Shown piece after piece: positions 12,265 to 23,532 of a stretch of 64,000 nt of DNA (the stretch's first letter is position 1; every line of letters begins with the position of its first letter). Under the pieces are notes generated by a model that did no database searches, was not told the DNA's origin, and worked only from the letters and a program-made list of their open reading frames with translations. The position numbers were made by a program, and so were the translations under genes. The stretch is from Unio delphinus (taxonomy: Eukaryota; Mollusca; Bivalvia; Unionida; Unionidae). The DNA is taken from assembly GCA_029339505.1 (NCBI GenBank), contig JAQISU010000097.1, positions 5,485,001 through 5,549,000 of the forward strand, in the 5' to 3' direction.

Positions 12265-12663
12265 TTATTTTATGCAACATCGATCATTTCTTATGAATCT
12301 CGTTGCTTGCCCTTCACTATCAAACTTCAGGCCTTGATAACAAAAATTAGTTGTTTTTTCATGAGCAAGGGATTCATCACTTCCATGCATCCCTTCAAGT
12401 TCCAAAATTGATTTTGAGAGCTGCCTAGATAACATAATGAATGTATCAGCCTGACGACACCAAAAGATTTTTTTCAACAGATATGAAGTTCTCATTGTTT
12501 GAAAAATTGAGGAAACAATGGCACTTTGCAGATTTCTCACACATTGTGAACATAATTGATCCCACTCTGAAAGTTCAGCTGGAGCACAATAAAAATTACC
12601 ATATGCATCCTTTGTAAAGCAAGTCCAACAGCAAACTACACAGACCCAGATTTGCTGTTGCAC
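12265..12663 (-). CDS. Unrecognised 132-codon open frame, Cys-rich start
   Basis: I do not recognise this frame. Its N-terminal third is rich in cysteine and tryptophan (WVCVVCCWTCFTKDAYGNFY, then CSQCV), reminiscent of a zinc-binding knuckle. The middle is amphipathic and the C-terminus is acidic and glutamate-rich. Its last 100 bp have a diverged relative at about 9480-9600 on the same strand, which favours a dispersed repeat or decayed transposon over a single-copy gene. CAGACCCAGATTTG at 12641-12654 has an inverted match near 12736-12752. No clear splice sites bound it. It could be a real exon, a transposase relic or chance; I consider a repeat relic most likely. Confidence 0.25.
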   Translation of the reverse strand: MQQQIWVCVVCCWTCFTKDAYGNFYCAPAELSEWDQLCSQCVRNLQSAIVSSIFQTMRTSYLLKKIFWCRQADTFIMLSRQLSKSILELEGMHGSDESLAHEKTTNFCYQGLKFDSEGQATRFIRNDRCCIK

Positions 12664-13033
12664 CAGCTGGTCAGAGTCTTATATTGTTTGTTCTACTCAT
12701 TATTTCTTATTATTGCTGACATATTATGCAATGCCAAATCTGGGTCTGTACAGTTTTGGACTCTGTATAAGCAGGTATATACATTATATTTTTCCTTTTC
12801 TGTAGCTGTAACTACCGTTCATAACTTCAATAAAAACTGACACAGTATAAAAATACCATGGATACAGTCATCTGTGTTTTATGACAATATAGGTGACCTA
12901 TTGATCTACATCTTCACAGACAGAATGCTTTTCACCTGAGTGAATACTCTGCACTTGGAATGACAAGCTTATATGAACTCCCAACTTATCCACAAACATA
13001 AGAACTTGCTTTCCTCTGAGCACCAAACTTTTC

Positions 13034-13036
<3 letters not shown>
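12664..13036. other. No feature recognised
   Basis: AT-rich spacer. It contains the inverted partner of the start of the 12265-12663 frame (CCAAATCTGGGTCTGT). Confidence 0.45.
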
Positions 13037-13085
<49 letters not shown>

Positions 13086-13725
13086 TTGAGGACTTTGTAT
13101 AGCGCCTAATCTTTAGAAGCTCTAAGCGCTTTACAATATCTATAATGATATGACTACACTACAGAAAAACAAATAACAAAATCCGTGAAATTGGAAAACA
13201 TATAAGATACAAAACATAATTAGATCTCAAAGTTTGTTCCTGCGGTCGTAAAAGGTGAGTTTTAAGAGCACTCTTAAAAGAGACCACTGTGTCTTTGTGT
13301 CTAATTTCAAAGGGCAATTCGTTCCACATCGCCGGGCCATGGTATACAAAAGAACATTGTCCATATGACTTCATTTTCATAGTGGGAACAATGAGTTATA
13401 CGACTGTCAGACGAGGAGCATAAGGATCTTGCTGGTGTATACACATGGGTGAGGCCGGATAGGTAAGCTGGACCGGAGTCTGTCAGTGAAACATAGCATA
13501 GAGAACAAATTTTGTGTTTGATGCTGTATCGAATTGATAGCCAATGTAGGGTACAGAGCAGTGGTGAGGTGTGCTCTGATCGAGGTACTCTAAAGATGAT
13601 GCAAGCAGCTGTGTTTTGAACTTTTCGAAGTTTCTGGAGAAGATATTGTGACGAACCAGACAGAATTGAGTTACAATAGTCCAGTCTTAAAAGTACAAAT
13701 GAACACACAAGTGTTTTAGTCACAT
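13037..13725 (-). mobile_element. 5'-truncated non-LTR retrotransposon (LINE), 3' end
   Basis: Minus-strand frames at 13307-13725 and 13159-13380 encode the conserved C-terminal region of a CR1/L2/jockey-like reverse transcriptase protein. Recognisable pieces are RLDYCNSILSG, KLRKVQNTAACIIFRVPRSE, LHWLSIRYSIKHKI and, after a frameshift, MWNELPFEIRHK and FKSALKTHLL. A short 3' UTR follows with AAGCGCTTAGAGCTTC-like sequence. The element ends in a (TTA)n microsatellite at 13037-13085, a usual 3' terminus for such LINEs. The catalytic RT core is missing through 5' truncation, so the copy is dead. Confidence 0.85.
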
Positions 13726-14311
13726 GGTGACTTACTTATATGCATTCAAATGGCTTAGTTTACTGTCCTTACAGTGAGTGGTACATTTCTCCACAACATA
13801 GTGGCTAACACGTCTGCATCCAGGGCAATTTGTTGTAATAACTTACTTTCTTGCTGATGTCTTTGCATTTATAACATTTTTGCACCCAATCAATTTTCTG
13901 TTTTATAAAAAATCTGTTTGTAAAAGTGGCCTTTTGTGTGTTTGCAACATCAGCCAATCAGTGCCTGGATCACTGCTTATTATAGCTGGATTTCAGTCAT
14001 TATTTAACTCCTCGTAGATATTCTTGATATAAAGTGTGGCCATCCATCAGGTCAGTTAATCAAAGCCTATATCACCTCATTACTGTGCAGATTTTGCTGT
14101 TATCAAATATTCTGATATACAAAGCTAGATTGCAAGTTTCATCAAAACCTGTTTATAACCAAAGCCTACAAAGCACCCACAAGCAACTATTGATGGATGG
14201 ATGTATGGCAATGACATATGTGTGATATTTGTCAATAAAATGGGTGTATGTGAAGTACAATGTCAATACATTATATATGAACGCACATGTTCTCAAGTTT
14301 TGTTGCACATA
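13726..14311. other. No gene recognised
   Basis: A weak tRNA-like word, GTGGCTAACACGTCTGC, near 13800 could be a SINE scrap. Otherwise nothing is supported. Confidence 0.45.
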
Positions 14312-14427
14312 CAGTGTTACTCAAGGGTTAGATACAGTGTTACTCAAGGGTTAGATACAGTGTTACTCAAGGGTTAGATACAGTGTTACTCAAGGGTTAG
14401 ATACAGTGTTACTCAAGGGTTAGATAA
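14312..14427. repeat. 23-bp minisatellite, 5 copies
   Basis: Unit TTACTCAAGGGTTAGATACA plus GTG; the copies are nearly identical. Confidence 0.95.
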
Positions 14428-14889
14428 GGTTGTGGTCAATCCACCTGTAAATGACATGCCTTGTTTGGAACAGAATGAAATCCCTGATTTATACCCTGCT
14501 TGTGCAGTTACTAGAGCTATGGCAAAGTAAGCTCTTGAGAATGATGTTGATCAGTAAATTAGCTGACAGATGTATTGGTTGTGCTTTTGATGAGGTCACC
14601 TTTGTTCCTGGTCAATCAAAAGGTATTGACCACATTAATCATATTTTTACTGTCATTCTCATTATTCTAATATGGGTGAGAAACAATAATCACTCACTAT
14701 GAAACTGAAGCCACAGAAGTACCTAATTGCTATAATTTTAAAAATGGGATGAGTAAATGAAGACCATCTAGTGACAAGTGGTTCATGAATTATTAACCAT
14801 TTAGCTTTGACTGCCACATCTAAGCATTCTTGTAAATAGCTCCTAAACCCCACTGATGCATATATGCAGTGCCGATAAACCTAGTTTAC
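14428..14889. other. No feature recognised
   Basis: Open frames at 14451-14702 and 14662-14853 lack domain or splice support. Confidence 0.5.
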
Positions 14890-15410
14890 TATCCCAGTGT
14901 CGCTTACATATGTAAGTTTCAGCAATACTCGAAACCCCAGTGTCGTTTATGTGCGCACAATACTGCTATGTTAATAAAACATTGATTGGTTGCAAGTATG
15001 GCAGATTACATATTTTTGATTATTAGAACCAGTGAGAGGAATGTTTACTCAACATTTGGATATAAGTTTGAAAGCTGAGAGGATTTTCATGCCTTATGCA
15101 ATACGTGTAGTTGAAATAAACAAAGATGAATTCCATTTCAGATATAAGCGCTTAAGTGCTTAAGTGCAAGCGATATCGAAGATTTTAATGTATCATTCTT
15201 AGAAACTGGATCAGATATTGATGTTAGTCCCATTTCAACACCAGATGCAAGTGATTTTTAATCAGATGACAAGGCAGACATAGTCCCACTTACACAATAG
15301 AGTGATGACCTCACCGTGTTTGAGATCAATGATTTTGATTCTCATGTTGGTTCAACAATCGAGCTTGGACCACTTAGCAGTGAGAAAGACAATTAATTCC
15401 CATTTTAATT
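14890..15410 (+). pseudogene. piggyBac-like transposase N-terminal fragment
   Basis: From about 15165 the plus strand reads SDIEDFNVSFLETGSDIDVS, then SPISTPDASDF, a stop, SDDKADIVPLTQ, a stop, and NDFDSHVGSTIELGPLSSE. The acidic N-terminus leading into a DF-VGPT-like motif is typical of piggyBac-family transposases just before the catalytic domain. That domain is absent. Two CCAGTGTCG words near 14895 and 14938 may be terminal or subterminal repeats, but no clean TTAA boundary is visible. Two in-frame stops show it is dead. It differs in sequence from the piggyBac derivatives at 56384 and 60546. Confidence 0.5.
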
Positions 15411-15639
15411 TTACCATACAAACAGAGGGCTGAGTAATAAGACTGCCAAGCTTTGATAACAGGTTCTTAAGGGTTGGTTTCCTTCTTTGACTGCTATCTT
15501 TCCAAAGAACAAAACTAAAATTTTGAATATAAATTTAAAGTCCATGGAACCAATCAAAACACTTAACTAATTGTAAGGCTTGACTGTCTTTGGCCAACAA
15601 AGACTCTGAGGCAAATATAAAATAGATGTGTCACCACAA
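15411..15639. other. No feature recognised
   Basis: Short AT-rich spacer. Confidence 0.45.
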
Positions 15640-15720
15640 TATTTAAAAACTGACCAAAACACAAAATATTTAAAAACTGACCAAAACACAAAATATTTAA
15701 AAACTGACCAAAACACAAGG
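15640..15720. repeat. 27-bp repeat, 3 copies
   Basis: The unit contains AATATTTAAAAACTGACCAA. Three copies are nearly identical and keep a frame open. Confidence 0.93.
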
Positions 15721-15999
15721 CTCAATAAAGGTCTAATGGTCAGACTAATGAAAAGACAGACATATGGAGAAGGGTTTAGCTATTTGCCATATCTTTACAG
15801 CTGTAAACTTAAGAGATGATTTCAAATCGTAAGAAAATCTGAATTACATCTTAATTATGTCTTATTTATTACACTAACAAAGGTACAGGGATTTTATTTT
15901 AATACAATGACAACAAACAAGCCAATCTCTCCCATCATTTTTCATTAGGGTTTTAACATCTCTCTCATTCTCTATTCCAAACATATTTGTTTTGACTGC

Positions 16000-16001
<2 letters not shown>

Positions 16002-16034
<33 letters not shown>

Positions 16035-16066
16035 ATCTTTGTATGTGTGTGTGTATGTGTGTGTCT
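16002..16066. repeat. (GT)n microsatellite, imperfect right half
   Basis: A pure GT run to 16032, then interrupted GT-rich sequence. Confidence 0.95.
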
Positions 16067-16802
16067 GTGTATCCACATCTGCATGAAACGTTTAACTTAT
16101 TCAAACAGGTTTAACATGGTTTCAACAAGCCTGGGAATAATCAATCACCATGGGACAGAAATATGCTATTTGGACCATTATTAAAACTCAGAAACGTGAT
16201 CCCATATCAAAAGCCAGACCAATTTGGATCATCCTGTAACAAGACATTTAGACAATCCAACAATGAGTGAAGGTTTTAATAAAAGGACAGCCAGAAGGTT
16301 GTTCCTGTTGAACAGACCTTGTCACACGTCAGACTGGCAACAACTATCCCTATTTGCCCATAATAGATGACATCCAGTCCATTTACTTCCTCTCCAGGGA
16401 GACAACTTTTGATACACCAATAAATGCCAGAATAGACTGGGAATTCAGAACAATGCAATACCTTGACCTTCTGACCAATGATATATGATACATCCAGACT
16501 GCTTCAGACTAGCAAAAACCTAAATGCAAAAGTGTCACAAGCTTAAACTGAAGGACAAAAAGACAATACTCTTGTATCAATTTTAAAGATAATATTTTTA
16601 ATCTGGCTAAAAATAGCAGAATATTTTACAACTTAACAGCTTTTATCTACATGTATTGAAAATCTCATTAAAAATTCCATTTCATGTGGACAAAACAAGT
16701 AAAGTAATGTTGGTTTCCATTCATTTATGTGCATGTTCAATTTGATTTAATTTGTTGTATGATTTAACAGTGGGTTTGTTTGACAGCAGTTGTATTTTTC
16801 TT
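16067..16802. other. No feature recognised
   Basis: No array, transposon end or exon is supported. Confidence 0.5.
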
Positions 16803-16893
16803 TCATGTGTGTCTGTATGTGTGTGTAATTTTGATTTCTGACATAGCTTTAACAATTTTAGTCATGTCCCTATGATGTCTACAGTGTGGCATT
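16803..16893 (-). mobile_element. SINE family B, tail-proximal fragment
   Basis: A GT-rich tail on the plus strand is followed by ATAGCTTTAACAATTTTAG and CCCTATGATGTCTACAGTGT, matching the family B body at 97-262 and 18345-18660. The rest of the element is missing. Confidence 0.6.
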
Positions 16894-17026
16894 GAGGGGT
16901 GGGACAGGAAAGAAACATTTGTACAAGTTTTCTGCCAGAATAAGAAGCAATTGTTTTCTTATGTAAAAAAAATACATGAAAAAACAAGATTTACTCTCCT
17001 ATCAAAAAAGGGTGCTTATGCAGCGA

Positions 17027-17440
17027 ATATTGGCCCCTGTGTAGCTACTGGACCCAGGGGACAAGCCCCTCACAACTTATAAGCCAATATTGGCCCCTGT
17101 GTAACTACTGGACCCAGGGGACAAGCCTCTCACAACTTATAAGCCAATATTGGCCCCTGTGTAGCTACTGGACCCAGGGGACAAGCCTCTCACAACTTAT
17201 AAGCCATTATTGGCCCCTGTGTAGCTACTGGACCCAGGGGACAAGCCCCTCACAACTTATAAGCTAATATTGGCCCCTGTGTAGCTACTGGACCCAGGGG
17301 ACAAGCCTCTCACAACTTATAAGCCAATATTGGCCCCTGTGTAGCTACTGGACCCAGGGGACAAGCCCCTCACAACTTATAAGCCAATATTGGCCCCTGT
17401 GTAGCAACTGGACCCAGGGGGCAAGCCTCTCACAACTTAT
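17027..17440. repeat. 60-bp minisatellite, 7 copies, relatively GC-rich
   Basis: Units contain ATTGGCCCCTGTGTAGCTAC and GGACCCAGGGGACAAGCC. Few substitutions separate the copies. The unit is much more GC-rich than its surroundings. Confidence 0.96.
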
Positions 17441-18344
17441 AAACAGTGAACAGCCCATCAATTCAGTAAATGGATACTTACTTGGTACAATAAGGTGAGT
17501 AAATTTATACAGTCTGCAAGGATTCCTGGGTTTGTTCCTACCAAAATGGGACTCGTTACTTGGAAATTACTTTTAGTAAGTAAATGTACCTGTAGAGAAG
17601 CATTTTAGTTTTTCATGAAAGAGGGGGATAAACTAATTTAAATTAAGCAATACCTACCTGTCACTACTGCATAGCTTTTACTTTTTAAGTGTTCAAAAGC
17701 ATCATCTGTTCAATGTGAATACATCCTCTTACAATAAGGCAATGGTCCATTCATGCACGTTGCATGACCATGTGGAGAAACATCATCCTTGCACAGATGA
17801 TTATCAGGGTGGAAGGAGGGTATTTAGCAATAGCATAGTAAAGTATTGCCTAATTAAATCTATATGTTAATCAGAAATGATATTGCTGTGCTCTGAGAAT
17901 TTAAGTGTATTGCAAAATTACAGCTTTGTAACCCTTGATTGTTGAGCTGAAAATCTTTTGTTCTCAGAAAGGATCAAAAGTAAATCAGCAAAAGAATTTA
18001 AAGAGGGATGGCTAGGCTCAATGTGTGACCTACACCACAAATGACAGAAGAATCTCCACCTGGCATTAAAGACCTTGGATGTTGCAGCTCTCCTGGCCTG
18101 AATGATATCACTGGCTCAAAACCTGTCCTGGTGGATAGATCACCTGAGATGAGAATGAAGGTGGAAAACATGTGGACATTTGTGTAGGAGGAAATCCCTC
18201 TGTTGCGAAAGAAGAACCTTCCTGTACAGTAGTGATAAAGATAAATCTGTCAAGAGTTTGGGAAGATTGCTTAACCATGGTTGATGAGACCAAAGTTGGG
18301 CAATGAGAATGATACAAGCAGTGGAAGTTCTCACATTTCTGAGA
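17441..18344. other. No gene supported; back-to-back splice-donor words
   Basis: Near 17478-17500 the plus strand carries AAGGTGAGTAAA and the minus strand CCAAGTAAGTATCC, both strong donor matches. No convincing exon or acceptor accompanies either. Confidence 0.4.
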
Positions 18345-18660
18345 GGTGTGTTCTTTTGGATTTTTAACAGATCTTTAACAATTTTGAGTTATATCACTAT
18401 GATGTCTGCAGTGTGGCAATTCATAGTGATGTCTAACACTGGGTCATCATGCCATAGCCATGTGGCATCATGTCCCAGCCAGTGACATTATCCTGACACC
18501 AGGCCAACCAGTCCTAACACTAACCTCTTAATGCTGAGTGCCAAGCATGGAGCTGCTGGTGCCATTTTTATAAGTCTTTGGTATAACTCAACCAAGGTAA
18601 GAACTCACTACCTCCTGCACCCGAGGTAGATGCTCTGACCATTGAGGCAACCAGAATGGT
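18345..18660 (-). mobile_element. SINE family B, long copy
   Basis: On the minus strand the 5' end reads TTGCCTCAATGGTCAGAGCA, a tRNA-like head with an A box, followed by a body shared with 53837-54155 (including the ACCTCTTAATGCTGAG and GATGTCTGCAGTGTGGCA blocks on the plus strand). The tail side near 18345 is GT-rich. The element is non-coding. Confidence 0.7.
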
Positions 18661-18949
18661 CCATTTTGAGGTAATACACAGAATGGTTGGAATATATATG
18701 GGAGAAGACAATCCCACTGGAAGCTAACTGTGTCCACTGCCAATATTCTCTACTCTGAAATTGGAGAAACACTACACTTCACAGATGAGGCCATGCATAC
18801 TCTTCTGAATAGACTACACCAGTGGATAAATTCAGGCTGACGGAAGTAATACAAAAATGCATTGGCAATAAGGAAATAATATTAAATCAGTATTTCCAGT
18901 CATCACTAGTTTTGTTGTTGTTCTTTGTCAGTTAAAGAAGTACAGTGTT

Positions 18950-19440
18950 TTAGTCACTACACAGTAATGTCATTCCCAGCCATTAATTGTTAGTTTGAAG
19001 TGTCACTACATGGTAATGTCATTCCCAGCCATTAATTGTTAGTTTGAAGTGTCACTACATGGTAAAGTCATTCCCAGCCATTAATTGTTAGTTTGAAGTG
19101 TCACTACATGGTAATGTCATTCCCAGCCATTGTCACTACATGGTAATGTCATTCCCAGTCATTAATTGATAGTTTGAAGTGTCACTACATGGTAATGTCA
19201 TTCCCAGCCATTAATTGTTAGTTTGAAGTGTCACTATACAGTAATGTCATTCCCAGTCATTAATTGTTAGTTTCTAGTGTCACTACACAGTAATGTCTTT
19301 CCAAGCTGAAGTGTCTTTAGACAGTAATGTCATTCCCAGCCATTAACTGTTAGTCTGAAGTGTCACTACATGGTAATGTCATTCCCAGCCATTAATTGTT
19401 AGTTTGAAGTGTCACTACACAGTAATGTCATTCGTAGCCA
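18950..19440. repeat. 49-bp minisatellite, about 10 copies
   Basis: The unit contains GTCACTACATGGTAATGTCA and TTCCCAGCCATTAATTG. Some copies are truncated internally. It lies just beyond the 3' side of the LINE fragment at 19480-20019. Confidence 0.93.
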
Positions 19441-19479
19441 TTAACTGTTAGTTAGAAAAATGGTTTACATAATGATATT

Positions 19480-20019
19480 ATGGTTCACATTGTCATTGGA
19501 GTTTGTCGCTCTCCAGCCTTACTTGTTAAAGTTTTGTTGTAACTAGCAGGGCTTTTGTTTTCCCTGTATTTATATAATCATACTAGTTTGCCACACCATA
19601 CTTCAAGTCTGTTTAGAGCATCTTGTAAACTATTTTTAAGTACAGTTTGGATTTTAAATGACTCGCTGTAGTATCATCAGCAAAAAAGAAACTGAATTTC
19701 CTATTATAAAAGGTAAGTGTTAATCAACAAAATAAAATGAGGCCCAAGGATAGAGCCCTACAGTACTCCACAATTAATCCACAATTAATCCACAATTAAT
19801 CTTTATCCTTTCAGAAAGTTGACCATTTAAAAACACTTTCTGCACTCTATCAGTTAAGTAAGAAGTCAACGAGTTAGGGAATTTTCATTGCATGGATAGA
19901 TTTTCAGTTTTTCAGGCAAAATTTCATGGACCAAAAGATCAAATGCTTTACAAAAATTAACCATAATGGTATCAACCATTTCTATTTTATCCAAAGCTGT
20001 CAGCCATTTACAAGTCAGA
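19480..20019 (-). mobile_element. LINE reverse transcriptase, second half of a split copy
   Basis: The minus strand shows RT motifs in order: LTCKWLTALDKIEMVD, NFCKAFDLLVHEILPEKLKI, CNENSLTR, and then in another frame the catalytic FFADDTTASHL. The ADD codons are at 19673-19681. These are palm motifs of a CR1/L2/jockey-like non-LTR retrotransposon. Frameshifts and stops are frequent. A small triplication of ATTAATCCACA lies near 19770-19800. The first half of the protein is at 22026-22480, beyond the Tigger insertion. Confidence 0.8.
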
Positions 20020-20638
20020 TACACCACTCCCTCGATAACTCGCATACAACGGGGGTCCAAAACTATCGACCGCACTATAAGCGAGGGCGCAAGTTACCGA
20101 GGGACCTATAAAAAAAAACTAATAAAGAGATGGGAGATCAACAGAGATGCGAAAAGGGGGGAGGTGCATTGTTAAATACTCGTTTTATTATCGTGCTGAA
20201 AATAACTGTGAATAAATATTTCTTTATAAAGGTGTTGTTCGTTTTTCTTTATAAATTACCTTTAATTTCTGGATAAAATATCTTGAAAAGATCGTAAAAA
20301 CAAACATTATTCCACGAGGTATCAGTACTCTTAACATGTGTATTGCTAAACACATTGTGTATTACGTCACTGTTTTTTTGTGTTGATTTGGATACATTCT
20401 AGTTTTATTGTTTGTTCAAAACGAATCAAGATTTATTTTATCAAAAAAGATAACATTCATATCGAAAAATGACAACGTCGAAACTTGTGTTGATCTAAAA
20501 CATAAAATTCTGCTTTCACTAAATAGATACATAGATAGATTGATTAGATAGATAGAGCAAAATGTAAAAAAAAAAAAATTACAAAGATAAACCATTACCA
20601 ACCATGAATTTAATGGGTCTAAACATCAGACATGTAAA

Positions 20639-20642
<4 letters not shown>

Positions 20643-20717
<75 letters not shown>
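20643..20717. repeat. (AT)n microsatellite inside the transposase
   Basis: About 37 AT dinucleotides lie directly after the first catalytic motif. The remainder of the catalytic domain is missing on the other side, so a deletion accompanied or preceded the expansion. Confidence 0.96.
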
Positions 20718-20720
<3 letters not shown>

Positions 20721-20785
20721 CATCTGATAGCATAGACCAGCCTCATCACAATTATAAACTTGGTCGTCTGCATATCCATCACGGG

Positions 20786-21280
20786 TCAGTATCTCTCGGA
20801 GTTGGTTGGGATAACTAGATGCGGTCGCCGATTTGCTGAGCATATCTCTCCCGACAAAGAATTTTGTTTTATTCCATGTCGGCGCTGGAATCTCCAAAAC
20901 CATCCATGGCTTGCCATGAAATCTGATTCAGTATCCATAGTTTTTGCCATTTTCTCTGCCTGGACCTTGAGAATTGTTCCCGAAATCTGAACACTTTGTT
21001 CACGTTGTTGTGTGAACCAAGTGTACACAGCATCATCTAATTCTGTGTCGTTTGCAGTGCGTGCCCGTTTCCGTTTAAATCCATCATCAGAATCAACTTC
21101 ATGCAAATAATCCCGAAATTTCTGCTCATCCTTGAGCCAACCTCTGAGTGTCGACTTGGCAAGTTTAAGTTCACTACAAACTTTTGATCTTGATTCACCA
21201 TTACGAACCCTCTCTATGACAGTAAGCTTTTCATTCACCGAGTACGCCTTATGCTTGATTCCCTTGCTCTCCATAATCAC
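20786..21280 (-). pseudogene. Tigger-type transposase, N-terminal half, frameshifted
   Basis: The start is the ATG at 21280 (a second at 21274 is also possible). Residues about 10-55 form a psq/CENP-B N-type helix-turn-helix (EKLTVIERVRNGESRSKVC, then STLRGWLKDE). Residues about 70-145 match the second CENP-B HTH (DDAVYTWFTQQREQ, then SHGWFWRFQRRHGI). Shortly afterwards the frame shifts near 20820 and continues in the overlapping frame at 20619-20903 with LREILTRDGY and VYNCDEAGL, the start of the DDE domain; its first aspartate codon is at 20745-20747. The other catalytic acids are missing. It would bind the terminal repeats but cannot catalyse transposition. Confidence 0.88.
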
Positions 21281-22025
21281 ATTTACAAATGATTAGGATA
21301 AATTACTGATTAATATATCCTTTAATGACAATAAGTACATACTATTTGAAACCATGTTCGATTGGTCCAACTAATTTGATTGATGTTGAGACACAATATT
21401 GACCACAACAGTTTATGGATATAGGATTTGCATTCCTTTGAACTTTTGTATTGTACGTCTTTTACCTGATTTGATACAAAAGACCGCCTTATAAAACAAA
21501 GCAGGTATATTTTAATTGAGTTTTACAATGCAACAAACACTTCCCCAAGTCGTCGATCAAAACGCAGCCGGCAGTTAATTAGGTTCTCACAGATGTGCTC
21601 GCGGGCATCGATGTGACGGTCAATTGACTCTTTTCATGTTTGAATAGAAGAGGACATGCAAAGATTATACTGCTTTCACTGCAACACAATGAAAAGATTA
21701 AAACACTAATTTCCCCTATACATATACAGTATTATTATTTACAGTGAACTGAGAAAATATTTTTTTCCGATAAAATCTAACAAGATATGTGATTCCTTAT
21801 TAAAACCTGAAAATTTCACGATGTTGATTCTAACTTTTCGGGCACTAACCGTCATTTTCGACGATAAAACGGGCGATATATCAAGGTTTCATTCACCAGT
21901 TCTGATCACGATTTTCTTTATTTTTAAAAAATATTTTCTTTAAAAAAGACGGGATCCACGCCAGACACCGCGTTATAAGCAGGTTCGCGAGTTATCAGGG
22001 CGCGAGTTATCGAGGGAGCGGTGTA

Positions 22026-22480
22026 TATAGGTGCAGTTTAACACAAGTGAATCTGTTGAAAGCCAAGCTGATTATCAGGAATAAGATCATAAGTATTCAA
22101 TGATATTATTGAGAGCATTATGCACACTTTTCAAGTAATCTGGAAAGACAAGGACGATATAGATGGGTCTATAGTTATTTACATAATCTTTTATTCCAGC
22201 TTTATGCAATGGTGTTACTTTGGCAGCTTTCCAAGTCTGTAGAAATTTATTAGACCTAATGCTTTGATTGCAAATAAAAACTATAATCTCCACTGTAGCA
22301 GGTGCTCCTTGGTCCAATCATGCTGCCTTACAATCATCTGGTTTTATTTTACTCATTTCAAGAATTTCAATATTAACTTTTTGAGTTCTAGATCATCTGA
22401 GGAGTCTTCAGGTTCTTTAAGTTTTTCTAAACAGAAAAAGTCGTTCAATTTTTTTAGATGTCACTTAGAATATCAGCATA
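22026..22480 (-). mobile_element. LINE reverse transcriptase, first half of a split copy
   Basis: The minus-strand frame contains DQGAPATVEIIVFICNQSIR, TWKAAKVTPLHKAG and NNYRPI, the fingers region of non-LTR reverse transcriptases, with upstream scraps (KLNDFF, LKEPEDSS). Near 22045 it reads DNQLGFQQIHLC, a motif leading into the palm. The protein then meets the Tigger insertion at 22023. Removing the transposon and one TA lets the frame run on as HLYLTCKW. The copy is old, with stops and frameshifts. Confidence 0.8.
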
Positions 22481-22769
22481 AATGCCCTTTTGATTCAGAG
22501 AGAAAATAATTTAAGTGTACTATCAGCGTTCACAATCCCGACTATTGGGTCCAAATCAGGGAGATTAGCGTATTGACTATTTCTTTAATAAAGTTAAGCA
22601 TGAAAGTGCACATCATACCAAAACTAAGTCAATTAACTACAATAAATAATAGTTACTCAATTTTATTCATTTTCTTACATGTTATTTTCTTTAGTGACAC
22701 TGTCTACTGACATTTGCATCATTTACTCACACTATGTGATACATTCTCATTTGCTTTCTTTTCCACCAC
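22481..22769. other. No feature recognised
   Basis: Upstream LINE sequence may continue here but is too decayed to call. Confidence 0.4.
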
Positions 22770-23060
22770 TAGAAATCAAATAGTGTTAGAAGTTGTGTAG
22801 TACACAAAAGTACTAGAAATCAAATGGTGTTAGAAGCTGTGTAGTACACAAAATTGTGTTAGAAGTTGTGCAGAACAAAAATGTGTGTTTGAAGTTGTGT
22901 AGTACACAAATGTGTGGTAGAAGTTGTGTAGTACACAAATGTGTGGGAGATTTTATGTATGTATTACACAAATGTGCATTTAAAGTTGTGCAGTATATAA
23001 ATTTCTATTATAAGTTTTGTAGTACACAAATGTGTTAAAAGTTGTGTAGTACACAAAGCT
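22770..23060. repeat. Minisatellite of about 30 bp, around 9 copies
   Basis: Units contain GTTAGAAGTTGTGTAGTACA and a CACAAATGTGTG-like end. Unit length varies. Confidence 0.88.
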
Positions 23061-23376
23061 TTCTCTTTTTTCACTACATTTTATACATTTAAAATATGTT
23101 ACACTGTTAAACTTACATATTTCTTTTTTTCAAAGACATATTTTTTGTTGAATCTTTTAGCGTATATTTCAACATGTTTCATTTGGTATCAAATAATTAA
23201 ATTTCCAAATAGTTCAAGAACAGTTGTAAGGTTGCCTGCAATCTGTTTTGACACAATTAATTAGCTGGATAGTCACATACATGAGTCACCTTCACCTTTA
23301 TCTTTGCGAGATGGACAACTGGTTAGTCCAAGTATTATCCTAAAATGAGAACACTCTTCCAGTACCTAATGATGCA
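23061..23376. other. No feature recognised
   Basis: AT-rich spacer. Confidence 0.5.
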
Positions 23377-23532
23377 AACTGACCCAACAGTGACTCAGTC
23401 CTTTATTTCTCAAAACATATGCAGTTTGTTAAGGTGCACAATATTCCTTTCAACTGACCCAACAGTGAGTCAGTCCTTTATTTCTCAAAACATATGCAAT
23501 TTGTTAAGGTGCACAATATTCCTTTCAACTGA
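23377..23532. repeat. 75-bp direct duplication
   Basis: Two copies begin AACTGACCCAACAGTGA, with only a few differences. Confidence 0.95.

Larger units (their letters stand above)
20022..22023 (-). mobile_element. Tigger/pogo-type DNA transposon, 2.0 kb, internally damaged
   Basis: Terminal inverted repeats read CACCACTCCCTCGATAACTC from 20022 and its inverse GAGTTATCGAGGGAGCGGTG ending at 22023, each flanked by TA (20020-20021, 22024-22025), the target duplication expected for Tc1/mariner-pogo elements. A minus-strand transposase with CENP-B-type DNA-binding domains begins at 21280, and the catalytic domain is cut short at a long AT run. The subterminal regions repeat GCGAGTTATC motifs. The element is inserted in an older LINE. 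Confidence 0.92.

Noticed and set aside
17470..17500. Opposed strong splice donors as evidence of two genes
   Set aside because: No acceptor or coding block accompanies either donor; probably chance or a repeat-encoded word.
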